Shown here piece after piece: positions 1 to 4,800 of a stretch of 7,041 nt of DNA (position 1 is its first letter; the number at the start of each line of letters is the position of its first letter). This DNA is from CAYYOS01 sp964473355 (GTDB lineage: Bacteria; Pseudomonadota; Gammaproteobacteria; Burkholderiales; REEB80). The translations under genes were made by a program, and so were the position numbers. A model generated the notes under the pieces. That model was given only the letters and a program-made list of their open reading frames with translations, made no database searches and had not been told where the DNA came from. Location: the NCBI GenBank assembly GCA_964473355.1, contig CAYYOS010000130.1, positions 1-7,041 on the forward strand. Reading direction: 5' to 3'.

Positions 1-2
1 CG

Positions 3-434
3 CTGACTTGCGAACAAATCATGGGAGAATTGCAAACCATGGAAGGCGCCGGCGTTTCCGATGCCACTGTAGCGCAATCGGAAGCGGCGATAAACGAGGC
101 TACAGCGGTGGCAGAAAAAGGCGCGGGGGAAGTCACCGCACTCATGGCCGAAACCCAGGCCTTGGGTGCCGCGGCGGCTGGGGCAAGTTTGCTGGGCCCC
201 ATCGGGTCATACGTCGCGGGCGGGGCACTGAGTGGGATAGTCGTAGCTAAGCAAATGGCTTTAGCCAAAAAAGCTCAGGCGAACCAAGCTGCGGTGCGGG
301 AAAAGATGGACCCGGTAGTGATAGCGAGTGCCCGCGATATGAATGAATCTATGCAGTCTAATCCGCGTTTCGCACGGCTGCTGCAACTTGGTATACAAAA
401 GAATTGCCGGATGCCTGATATAGAGGGAGGGTGA
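3..434 (+). CDS. Hypothetical Ala/Gly-rich protein, 5'-truncated by the window edge
   Basis: I do not recognise the family. The frame is open from base 3 and ends at TGA 432-434. The first in-window ATG (21) has no ribosome binding site and the frame continues upstream as Leu-Thr-Cys-Glu-Gln, so the true start probably lies outside the window. Counting from ATG 21 (137 residues), a polar Ala/Glu-rich helix with coiled-coil character (about 14-46) is followed by a Gly/Ala-rich hydrophobic stretch (about 48-76) that could enter or cross a membrane. A basic, Gln/Lys-rich tail (about 77-95) and a C-terminal segment with a single Cys (129) follow. An upstream signal peptide or lipobox is plausible but not visible. 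The overall look is of a small envelope protein. Function unknown. Confidence 0.6.
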   Translation: MTCEQIMGELQTMEGAGVSDATVAQSEAAINEATAVAEKGAGEVTALMAETQALGAAAAGASLLGPIGSYVAGGALSGIVVAKQMALAKKAQANQAAVREKMDPVVIASARDMNESMQSNPRFARLLQLGIQKNCRMPDIEGG

Positions 435-452
435 GTATGAGAATTAGAGCTC

Positions 453-466
453 GCGGATGAGTCCGC
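453..466 (+). other. Small hairpin after the first gene
   Basis: GCGGA (453-457) pairs with TCCGC (462-466) around a TGAG loop. It can also refold, because TCCG (462-465) can pair with CGGA (471-474). No T-run follows, so this is not a convincing intrinsic terminator. The surrounding 435-532 stretch has no other gene or signal that I can support. Confidence 0.25.
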
Positions 467-525
467 CTTACGGATTTCCATATAACCACTTCCCCCAACC
501 CACTTGCCACTTAATTCCTGCTGCC

Positions 526-554
526 TTGATTTTTAATAGACTAGTCTATATTCT
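526..554 (+). promoter_or_regulatory. Candidate sigma70 promoter of the toxin-antitoxin operon
   Basis: TTGATT (526-531) resembles a -35 box, and TATTCT (549-554) lies 17 bp downstream as a -10 box. TATATT (547-552) is a better -10 hexamer but gives a 15-bp spacer. Either choice puts the -10 inside the inverted repeat at 533-564, so a bound repressor would block RNA polymerase. Inferred from consensus matching only. Confidence 0.35.
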
Positions 555-564
555 AGTCTATTAA
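533..564. repeat. Perfect 12-bp inverted repeat, probable autoregulatory operator of the TA operon
   Basis: TTAATAGACTAG (533-544) and CTAGTCTATTAA (553-564) are exact reverse complements separated by 8 bp (TCTATATT). The left half also contains a nested palindrome, TAGACTAGTCTA (537-548), so CTAGTCTAT occurs twice in the same direction (541-549 and 553-561). The repeat sits 22 bp before the antitoxin ATG and overlaps the only promoter-like sequence there. Phd/YefM antitoxins are known to bind palindromes at their own promoter with help from the toxin, so this is most likely the operator. Confidence 0.75.
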
Positions 565-586
565 TATCATTTGGTTCGAGAAAATC

Positions 587-829
587 ATGAAGATCGAAAT
601 TGGTTCGTATGAAGCGAAAACAAAGCTCCCTGAATTGCTGCGTCAGGTAAAAGCCGGTAAAAGCTTTACCATCACTAATCGTGGGGAAGCCATAGCGGAT
701 CTGGTCCCGAGCGGGGGCAGGATAGCGAAGGACAAAGTTTTGGCAGCAGAAAAACTTAAGACATTTATGCTGAACGAGCCGGTGCGGGGTGTAAACATCA
801 AGAAACTCATTGAGGAAGGGCGGGCGTGA
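587..829 (+). CDS. Phd/YefM-family antitoxin
   Basis: This 80-residue protein is the labile, DNA-binding partner of the PIN toxin encoded next to it. The N-terminal half (1-42) is a typical Phd/YefM fold: a short strand with the Glu-Ala-Lys-Thr-Lys-Leu-Pro-Glu-Leu-Leu helix (about 9-18), the Val-Lys-Ala-Gly-Lys turn (21-25), and the strand pair ITNRGEAIADLVP (29-41), which carries the conserved Asn-Arg-Gly-Glu. The charged C-terminal part (about 45-80) would be the toxin-neutralising tail. ATG 587 is the natural start because family members begin a few residues before this helix; the ribosome binding site is weak (CGAG about 7 bp upstream). The stop codon overlaps the toxin start (GTGA), which implies translational coupling. 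Expected to repress its own promoter through the repeat at 533-564. Confidence 0.9.
   Translation: MKIEIGSYEAKTKLPELLRQVKAGKSFTITNRGEAIADLVPSGGRIAKDKVLAAEKLKTFMLNEPVRGVNIKKLIEEGRA
812..820 (+). promoter_or_regulatory. Ribosome binding site of the PIN toxin
   Basis: GAGGAAGGG lies inside the end of the antitoxin gene, 5 bp before the GTG at 826. It supports GTG 826 as the toxin start, with the 4-nt overlap. Confidence 0.6.
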
Positions 830-1245
830 GCTTTGTTCTCGATAACTCGGTGACTATGCGATGGTTTTTTGGCGATGGCAAGCCTCAGGAACTTGCCTAT
901 GCCGGCAAAGTGCTGGAGGCGACAAAAGAAGTTAATGCACTGGTGCCCATGACTTGGGGACTAGAAGTGGCAAACGTTATTGCTAAGGCGGAGGCAAAAG
1001 CCTTAGTGACAGAAGCGCGAAGCGGCGCATTTCTCGAGATGCTGGGAGACATAGATATCGAGGTGGACACGGCCACATTCGTCTACGCGCTTTCGAATAC
1101 GCTTCAGCTGGCGCGGCGTTACAAGCTCTCCGCTTACGACGCCTCTTATCTCGAACTCGCCTTAAGATTAGGTCTTCCGCTAGCCACGCTCGACGAAGAT
1201 TTGCAGAAGGCTGCCAAGAAAGCGGGTGTGAAAAAGTTTACTTGA
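826..1245 (+). CDS. VapC-like PIN-domain toxin (putative ribonuclease)
   Basis: This 139-residue protein has the size and acidic-residue layout of a PIN-domain ribonuclease toxin. Family members cleave RNA with Mg2+ or Mn2+ held by conserved acidic residues. Visible candidates are Asp6 in the N-terminal VLDNS motif, Glu47 in the GLEVANV helix, Asp105 in the YDASYLELA segment, and Asp123 in the TLDEDL segment near the C terminus. All four expected positions are present, so the enzyme looks intact. The start is GTG 826, overlapping the antitoxin stop by 4 nt and preceded by a good Shine-Dalgarno. The antitoxin partner is of the Phd/YefM type, a common combination for PIN toxins. The target RNA cannot be told from sequence. 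Confidence 0.9.
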   Translation: MSFVLDNSVTMRWFFGDGKPQELAYAGKVLEATKEVNALVPMTWGLEVANVIAKAEAKALVTEARSGAFLEMLGDIDIEVDTATFVYALSNTLQLARRYKLSAYDASYLELALRLGLPLATLDEDLQKAAKKAGVKKFT

Positions 1246-1348
1246 AAACCCCACCAAATTTACAGCTGCCGGCCGAGAACTCACAAAATCCTGAACAACT
1301 TGCGGCAGATTGTACTTGAGCATTGTGCATGCTAAAAAAATTAACCAC

Positions 1349-1357
1349 TGCTATCAT
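1349..1357 (+). promoter_or_regulatory. Candidate extended -10 promoter for the RIO kinase gene
   Basis: TGCTATCAT contains an extended -10 (TG, one base, then TATCAT, one mismatch to TATAAT). No -35 box is well placed, which is acceptable for extended -10 promoters. A transcript starting near 1364 would give a leader of roughly 23 nt before ATG 1387 and would exclude the alternative TTG start at 1357. The rest of the 1246-1386 gap holds only a widely spaced CTGCCG/CGGCAG repeat (1266-1271, 1303-1308). Confidence 0.35.
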
Positions 1358-1386
1358 TGCGCACTCGACGCAACACAAAAGTATCT

Positions 1387-2238
1387 ATGAAAATCCCCAA
1401 AAGAATTGAACCGCTGATCGAACAAGGCCAGATCGATACGGTCATCCGTCAGTTAAAGAGCGGCAAAGAGGCCACGGTTTACGTGGTTGCTTGTGGGGAA
1501 GAAATCCGCTGTGCGAAGATTTACAAAGACGCCAATTTGCGCAGCTTCCGTCAGAGCGTCGATTACACGGAGGGCCGTAAGGTCAAAGGCAGCCGTCGCG
1601 CTCGCGCCATGGGATAGGGCACGCGATTTGGCCGCAAAGCGCAGGAAGGTGCATGGCAAAGCACAGAGGTCGATGCTTTGTACCGGCTCGCCGCTGCGGG
1701 TGTACGTGTTCCCAAGCCCTATCACTTTTTTGAAGGCGTGCTCTTAATGGAGTTGATAACTGATAGTAACGGAGACTCCGCGCCGCGCCTCCACGATCTC
1801 GCGCTAACCGCGGAGCAAGCCCGCGAATATCACGGCGTATTAATTAAAGAGGTGGTGCGCATGCTCGGGGCTGGGATTGTCCATGGCGATTTATCCGAAT
1901 ATAACGTGCTCGTCGATAGTCACGGCCCCGTGATTATCGATTTGCCACAAGCGGTTGACGCCGCCGCCAATAACAACGCCAGTAAGATGTTAGAGCGGGA
2001 CGTCGCCAACCTCGCTGCCTATTTTGGTCAATATGCACCTGAGCTGCTCACAACTGATTACGGCCGGGAGATATGGTCGCTTTATCAGAGTGCTAAGCTA
2101 CATCCTGAGATTGAACTTACCGGGCACTTTGCGCGCAGTGAAAAACCGGCTGACGTGGGCAGTGTTATGCGCGAAGTGGGCGCTGCACTCAAGGAAGAGG
2201 CGGCGCGGCAACGATATAAACAGGAAATGGACAAATAG
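1387..2238 (+). pseudogene. RIO1-family serine kinase gene interrupted by one in-frame amber codon
   Basis: Read through position 77, the frame encodes a 283-codon RIO1-type atypical protein kinase of about normal bacterial length. Visible landmarks are the SGKEATVYV nucleotide-binding loop (25-33), Lys44 in RCAKIYK as the ATP-contacting lysine, the HGDLSEYNVLV catalytic loop (166-176, catalytic Asp168), and the IIDLPQAVD metal-binding segment (Asp185). TAG at 1615-1617 splits the protein after residue 76, just before the conserved G-T/S-R-F-G-R-K region; homologues as I recall them have a basic residue here, so a single AAG-to-TAG change is the simplest origin. No frameshift is present, and both halves keep every key residue. 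ATG 1387 (Met-Lys-Ile-Pro-Lys-Arg) is the family-like start; TTG 1357 is less likely. Without suppression, the N-terminal piece lacks the catalytic loop and the C-terminal piece lacks the nucleotide loop. Could be a recent pseudogene, a sequencing error, or a readthrough gene. Confidence 0.85.
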
Positions 2239-2346
2239 ACCGGGCGAAACTTCGCAAAGTCAGAGATATCGAAAGGTGTTTACTCCTTTGGTACTATGCG
2301 TATGGAATCGCGCGTGGCGCGGGGTGCCCCCAATCTCTACCAGAAA

Positions 2347-2955
2347 TCATTTTTTTGAAATAAATGGATTGCCTTCTAAATAAAAACGCAAGGGTAAGGT
2401 TTTCCCTTTCGAGATACCGATACGGGTAGTCATGACGATGCTTTCGTTTTTTTTAGTACCACCTTTAGCGAGATAAAGCGGTGGTTTGTTCAGATCCACG
2501 CCGTTTAAAGATTTTCCCATTCCTAGAGCGGAAACAAGTTTCCCCGGACCGCTGCACAAATTCTTTATTTCCTTGGTGTTTCGATTAGCTTGCATCAATT
2601 CCACCCCTAGCACCGGTTCCAAGGCACGAATTAGCACCGCCTCACCAATACCTGCTTCGCGGGTTACGACGTTAAAACAATAGTGCATGCCGTAAACTAA
2701 ATAAATATAACTCGTACCCGGCGGACCGAACATCACCGCGGTGCGCCCAGTTTTTTTTCCACCATGAGCATGGCAGGCCGGATCATCATTAAGATAGGCT
2801 TCTGTTTCGACTATGCGACCCGCAAGCGTGCCTTGCGCAGTTTCGTGCACCAACAATTTACCCAGTAGATTTTTCGCAATCGTTGTGGTATCTGCGCGAA
2901 AAAAAGCAGGGGGCAAGATACAAAACTGCGCTTTGTTATCGCGTAATGAGGGCAC
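2347..2955 (-). CDS. Methylpurine-DNA glycosylase, AAG/MPG type (3-methyladenine DNA glycosylase)
   Basis: This 202-residue protein belongs to the AAG/MPG family, which removes alkylated purines such as 3-methyladenine from DNA to start base excision repair. The order of motifs matches: LLGKLLV (30-36), GRIVETEAY (46-54) with the catalytic Glu52 and base-stacking Tyr54, His62 in the ACHAHGG loop, YIYLVYGMHYCFNVV (83-97) with Tyr85 and Asn95, LIRALEP (108-114) and LCSGPGKL (133-140). These correspond to human AAG Glu125, Tyr127, His136, Tyr159 and Asn169, so the active site looks complete. The start is GTG 2955, the only start before the conserved N terminus that avoids the upstream stop at 2965-2967; no clear Shine-Dalgarno. 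It follows the amidotransferase by 19 bp and is probably co-transcribed with it. It converges on the kinase gene, and the 108-bp gap has no obvious terminator. Confidence 0.93.
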   Translation of the reverse strand: MPSLRDNKAQFCILPPAFFRADTTTIAKNLLGKLLVHETAQGTLAGRIVETEAYLNDDPACHAHGGKKTGRTAVMFGPPGTSYIYLVYGMHYCFNVVTREAGIGEAVLIRALEPVLGVELMQANRNTKEIKNLCSGPGKLVSALGMGKSLNGVDLNKPPLYLAKGGTKKNESIVMTTRIGISKGKTLPLRFYLEGNPFISKK

Positions 2956-2974
2956 AACTAAAAGTCAGCTTGAG

Positions 2975-3679
2975 CTACGATACGTCGACGCCTTCTAACC
3001 ACCTGCTATAAAAGCCCGTGGCCACGCGATGTAAACCTTCAACTTTTTGTTCTACCTCAATGAGCATCGCATCTGCAGTTTGCACGGACCGCGTAGCATT
3101 TTCACGCAGCTCTTCTGCGCCCACGGCCAACCATGCATTGATCATATTTACAGTCATTTCCACATGGCATTGCATGCCTAGATGTTTGCCCATAACAAAA
3201 GCTTGGTTTTCACAATAATCGCTGGCAAGAATTCTAGTCGCCCCATTGGGCACCGTAAATGTTTCGCCATGCCAATGGAAAACTTCGAAAACCGGGGGGA
3301 CATGAGTAAGCCAACCTTGTGCTTCGCTAAGGGTGACACGCACGTCGCCCCAACCAATTTCTTTCACGGGGTTTTTTGTTACCGTGCCGCCCAGTGCTTT
3401 CGACATTAATTGCCCCCCTAAACAATGTCCGAGTACGGGGACGTCCAGACTCACTGCGTCGCGAATGAGTTGCAATGAATGGGGTATCCAGGGTAGCGGG
3501 TCGTTGACGCTCATCGGACCCCCCATAAAAACCAGTCCACTAAAATCTCTAGCGTTCGTAACGCGCTCGCCTTTATAGGTTTCGATTATTTGCCAAGGAA
3601 TGGAGCGTTCGTTTAAGAATGTGGCAAAATAACCAGGTCCCTCACTTGGGGTGTGTCGAAAGATCGCTATGGGTTTCAC
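2975..3679 (-). CDS. Class I glutamine amidotransferase-like protein
   Basis: This is a stand-alone class I glutamine amidotransferase domain (234 residues) of the kind often annotated as GMP synthase-like. Such domains hydrolyse glutamine, or in some subfamilies related gamma-glutamyl compounds. The nucleophile elbow is GHCLGGQ (84-90) with Cys86, and the catalytic dyad is His172 and Glu174 in QCHVEMT, so the triad is complete. Also present are FMGGPMSV (51-58), the glycine-rich oxyanion region, and FHWHGETF (134-141), typical of this subfamily. The start is GTG 3679: the following Lys-Pro-Ile-Ala-Ile-Phe-Arg-His strand is the conserved beginning of the domain, and no later start would keep it. 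No synthetase partner lies nearby, so the acceptor substrate is unknown. The first 11 bp overlap the divergent protease gene. Confidence 0.9.
   Translation of the reverse strand: MKPIAIFRHTPSEGPGYFATFLNERSIPWQIIETYKGERVTNARDFSGLVFMGGPMSVNDPLPWIPHSLQLIRDAVSLDVPVLGHCLGGQLMSKALGGTVTKNPVKEIGWGDVRVTLSEAQGWLTHVPPVFEVFHWHGETFTVPNGATRILASDYCENQAFVMGKHLGMQCHVEMTVNMINAWLAVGAEELRENATRSVQTADAMLIEVEQKVEGLHRVATGFYSRWLEGVDVS
3590..3619 (+). promoter_or_regulatory. Weak candidate promoter for the protease gene, inside the amidotransferase gene
   Basis: TTGCCA (3590-3595, one mismatch to the -35 consensus) is followed after 18 bp by TAAGAA (3614-3619), a poor -10. The protease promoter must lie inside the opposing gene because the two reading frames overlap at their 5' ends. 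This is the best match I see there, but it is weak. Confidence 0.25.
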
Positions 3680-4337
3680 GGTGTTTTACAAGAATATTCG
3701 GTGGCTTTATTTTATATCAGTATGCTTGATTTTTTATAGTGGCGCGAGCTTTTCCGCGACCCAGGTCAATGTTGTCGCGCTATTTAAAGATAAGGCGATG
3801 ATAACAATTAATGGCGGCAAGCCCTACCTAATCGCGAAAGGCGAAACTCATTCGGGTGTTAGCCTCATCAGCGCGGATTCTGATCAAGCTACATTGGAAG
3901 TGGATGGCAAACGGTTAACCTTAGCATTAGGCCAAGGCTTAATGGCGGGCCCACCGAGTGGCGGTGCACAAAAGGTGGTTTTAAGCGCTGATGCACGCGG
4001 ACATTTTTTTGTTTCGGGAACCATTAATGGGGCGCCGGCCGATTTTTTGGTGGATACTGGCGCATCAACCATCGCTATTAGTACGGCGCTGGCGAAGCGT
4101 ATGGGCATTTCTTATTTGAGCGGGGAGCGCGGGTATAGCGCCACTGCCGCAGGCACCGCCTCCGTTTATCGGGTGGTATTCAATACCGTTAAGGTCGGTG
4201 CTATCACGTTAAATCAAGTAGAAGGTGTGGTGGTCGAAGGCAATCAATTGCCAGTGGCGCTCTTGGGGATGAGCTTTTTAAATCGGCTCTCAATGAAGCG
4301 CGAGGGCAGCACCATGACGTTAATTAAACAGTATTGA
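3669..4337 (+). CDS. Periplasmic retropepsin-like aspartic protease (clan AA, TIGR02281-like)
   Basis: From ATG 3669 the product has 222 residues. Residues 8-30 form a signal peptide or membrane anchor (basic KNIR, hydrophobic WLYFISVCLIF, then SGASFSA with likely cleavage after Ala30), which places the enzyme in the periplasm. A small beta-rich N-terminal domain (about 33-90) precedes the retropepsin-like domain. That domain carries the catalytic DTGAS motif (Asp129-Thr130-Gly131), preceded by a GTINGAPADFLV strand, and ends with LLGMSFLNRL (198-207), the conserved second signature of this family. Such domains work as homodimers with one Asp per subunit; substrates are poorly known. GTG 3651 adds six residues and GTG 3681 removes four; ATG 3669 is chosen as the only ATG before the signal sequence, although its ribosome binding site is weak. 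The 5' end overlaps the divergent amidotransferase. Confidence 0.88.
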   Translation: MGFTVFYKNIRWLYFISVCLIFYSGASFSATQVNVVALFKDKAMITINGGKPYLIAKGETHSGVSLISADSDQATLEVDGKRLTLALGQGLMAGPPSGGAQKVVLSADARGHFFVSGTINGAPADFLVDTGASTIAISTALAKRMGISYLSGERGYSATAAGTASVYRVVFNTVKVGAITLNQVEGVVVEGNQLPVALLGMSFLNRLSMKREGSTMTLIKQY

Positions 4338-4338
4338 T

Positions 4339-4438
4339 AAACCTAGAAACGGCAAGAGGGTTTGGGTGAGGGTTGTCGCCTAGCCAGCCAGCTTGAAAAA
4401 AGCACACTTGGGTGCGCCCAACTGCCGTTTTTAGGTTT
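4339..4438. repeat. 100-bp element bounded by a 16-bp inverted repeat
   Basis: AAACCTAGAAACGGCA (4339-4354) and TGCCGTTTTTAGGTTT (4423-4438) are reverse complements with one mismatch, which is a G-U wobble in RNA. The 68-bp interior holds a smaller hairpin, TTGGG/CCCAA (4409-4413, 4418-4422, loop TGCG), a second one, GCTT/AAGC (4391-4394, 4400-4403), and three G-triplets (4358-4360, 4364-4366, 4370-4372). It begins one base after the protease stop codon. It could terminate or stabilise the protease transcript, or be a small non-autonomous mobile or REP-like element. I see no flanking target duplication. No coding potential is evident. Confidence 0.6.
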
Positions 4439-4463
4439 GCCGGCGAACTTTCGTAGTTATAAA
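4437..4463 (+). promoter_or_regulatory. Candidate promoter of the small lipoprotein gene
   Basis: TATAAA (4458-4463) is a good -10 box, with TTGCCG (4437-4442) 15 bp upstream as a partial -35. A second possibility is TATATA (4471-4476) with TTTCGT (4449-4454), 16 bp apart, inside the palindrome CTATATATAG (4468-4477). Either gives a long leader of about 105-120 nt before ATG 4590. The first -35 overlaps the right arm of the inverted repeat at 4423-4438. Confidence 0.4.
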
Positions 4464-4507
4464 TTCTCTATATATAGGTAATCTAAGGTACCAGCGTTAA
4501 CGTTATG

Positions 4508-4525
4508 TAATATCGAAAGATATTA
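4508..4525 (+). other. GAAA-tetraloop hairpin in the lipoprotein gene leader
   Basis: TAATATC (4508-4514) pairs exactly with GATATTA (4519-4525) around GAAA, a GNRA-type tetraloop that stabilises RNA hairpins. It lies about 65 nt before the start codon and just after a CGTTAACG palindrome (4495-4502). It may be a 5'-end stabiliser or a regulatory leader element. No known riboswitch is recognised. Confidence 0.4.
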
Positions 4526-4577
4526 AAAACTGTTAGCATTTTTTTAGTTTCGCCAGCTTAAGGGAAACGCTAAATAA

Positions 4578-4582
4578 AAGGA
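4578..4582 (+). promoter_or_regulatory. Ribosome binding site of the small lipoprotein gene
   Basis: AAGGA lies 7 bp before ATG 4590. It is the clearest canonical Shine-Dalgarno near an ATG in the window and supports the short gene as real. Confidence 0.7.
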
Positions 4583-4589
4583 AAAAATT

Positions 4590-4751
4590 ATGAAATATAC
4601 AATGTTAATTGCATCATTACTCGCTCTTTCTTTAAGTGCTTGCGTTAGCCGCAGTTATGAAAAAGAGACCGTGGTTAACCCGACACCAAAAACGGTTGTG
4701 GTCCCCGGCCCCTCTACTCCCGGGGAAACTACTGTAATTATCCCACGATAA
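4590..4751 (+). CDS. Small (53-residue) lipoprotein of unknown function
   Basis: The frame ATG 4590 to TAA 4749-4751 encodes 53 residues. Residues 1-17 are a short signal peptide (MKYTMLIASLLALSLSA), and LSAC (15-18) is a lipobox, so signal peptidase II would cut before Cys18 and leave a lipid-anchored peptide of 36 residues. The mature part starts Cys-Val-Ser-Arg, which lacks the Asp+2 inner-membrane retention signal, so outer-membrane localisation is expected if the organism is like E. coli. It is rich in Val, Pro and Thr, with two similar stretches: KTVVVPGP (34-41) and TTVIIP (47-52). A good ribosome binding site, a candidate promoter and a strong terminator right after the stop make this a monocistronic, probably well expressed gene. 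Function is not recognised; short Val/Pro-rich lipoproteins are common in gammaproteobacteria. Confidence 0.85.
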   Translation: MKYTMLIASLLALSLSACVSRSYEKETVVNPTPKTVVVPGPSTPGETTVIIPR

Positions 4752-4756
4752 TTTTT

Positions 4757-4787
4757 AAAAAAAGCCTGCATAACCGCAGGCTTTTTT
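4757..4787 (+). terminator. Strong rho-independent terminator (bidirectional)
   Basis: GCCTGC (4764-4769) pairs with GCAGGC (4776-4781) around ATAACC, and flanking A6/T6 tracts (4758-4763, 4782-4787) extend the stem and supply the U-run. It starts 6 bp after the lipoprotein stop. Because A- and T-tracts flank both sides it would also work on the other strand. It ends 13 bp before the glycerate kinase ATG. Confidence 0.93.
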
Positions 4788-4800
4788 CTGCATTCATGTT

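Noticed and set aside
453..480. Hammerhead-ribozyme-like core (GGATGAGTCCG followed by CGGA)
   Set aside because: The first core strand reads CGGATGA rather than CTGATGA, and the required GAAA after stem II is TTTCC. No flanking stems I and III are evident, so the resemblance is partial and probably chance.
1357..1386. TTG 1357 as the start of the kinase
   Set aside because: It adds ten residues not expected in the family, lacks a ribosome binding site and overlaps the candidate -10 box. ATG 1387 gives the usual N terminus.
1453..1725. Minus-strand open frame across the kinase amber codon
   Set aside because: It is antisense to clearly conserved kinase sequence and has no recognisable features; its openness reflects the codon pattern of the kinase.
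2239..2346. Bidirectional terminator between the convergent kinase and glycosylase genes
   Set aside because: Only short stems (GCGA/TCGC at 2244-2255, AAAGG/CCTTT at 2273-2290) are present, and none is followed by a T-run on either strand.
3018..3578. Plus-strand open frames inside the amidotransferase gene
   Set aside because: They lie antisense to a gene with a complete catalytic triad, show no recognisable domains and lack ribosome binding sites.
4358..4372. Possible G-quadruplex (GGGTTTGGGTGAGGG)
   Set aside because: Only three G-triplets are clustered; the next GGG is near 4410, too far for a normal loop, so a standard intramolecular quadruplex is not supported.
4339..4438. Integron attC site
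   Set aside because: The arms form a long inverted repeat, but the RYYYAAC and GTTRRRY core sites are not found at the ends, and no integrase or cassette array is present.
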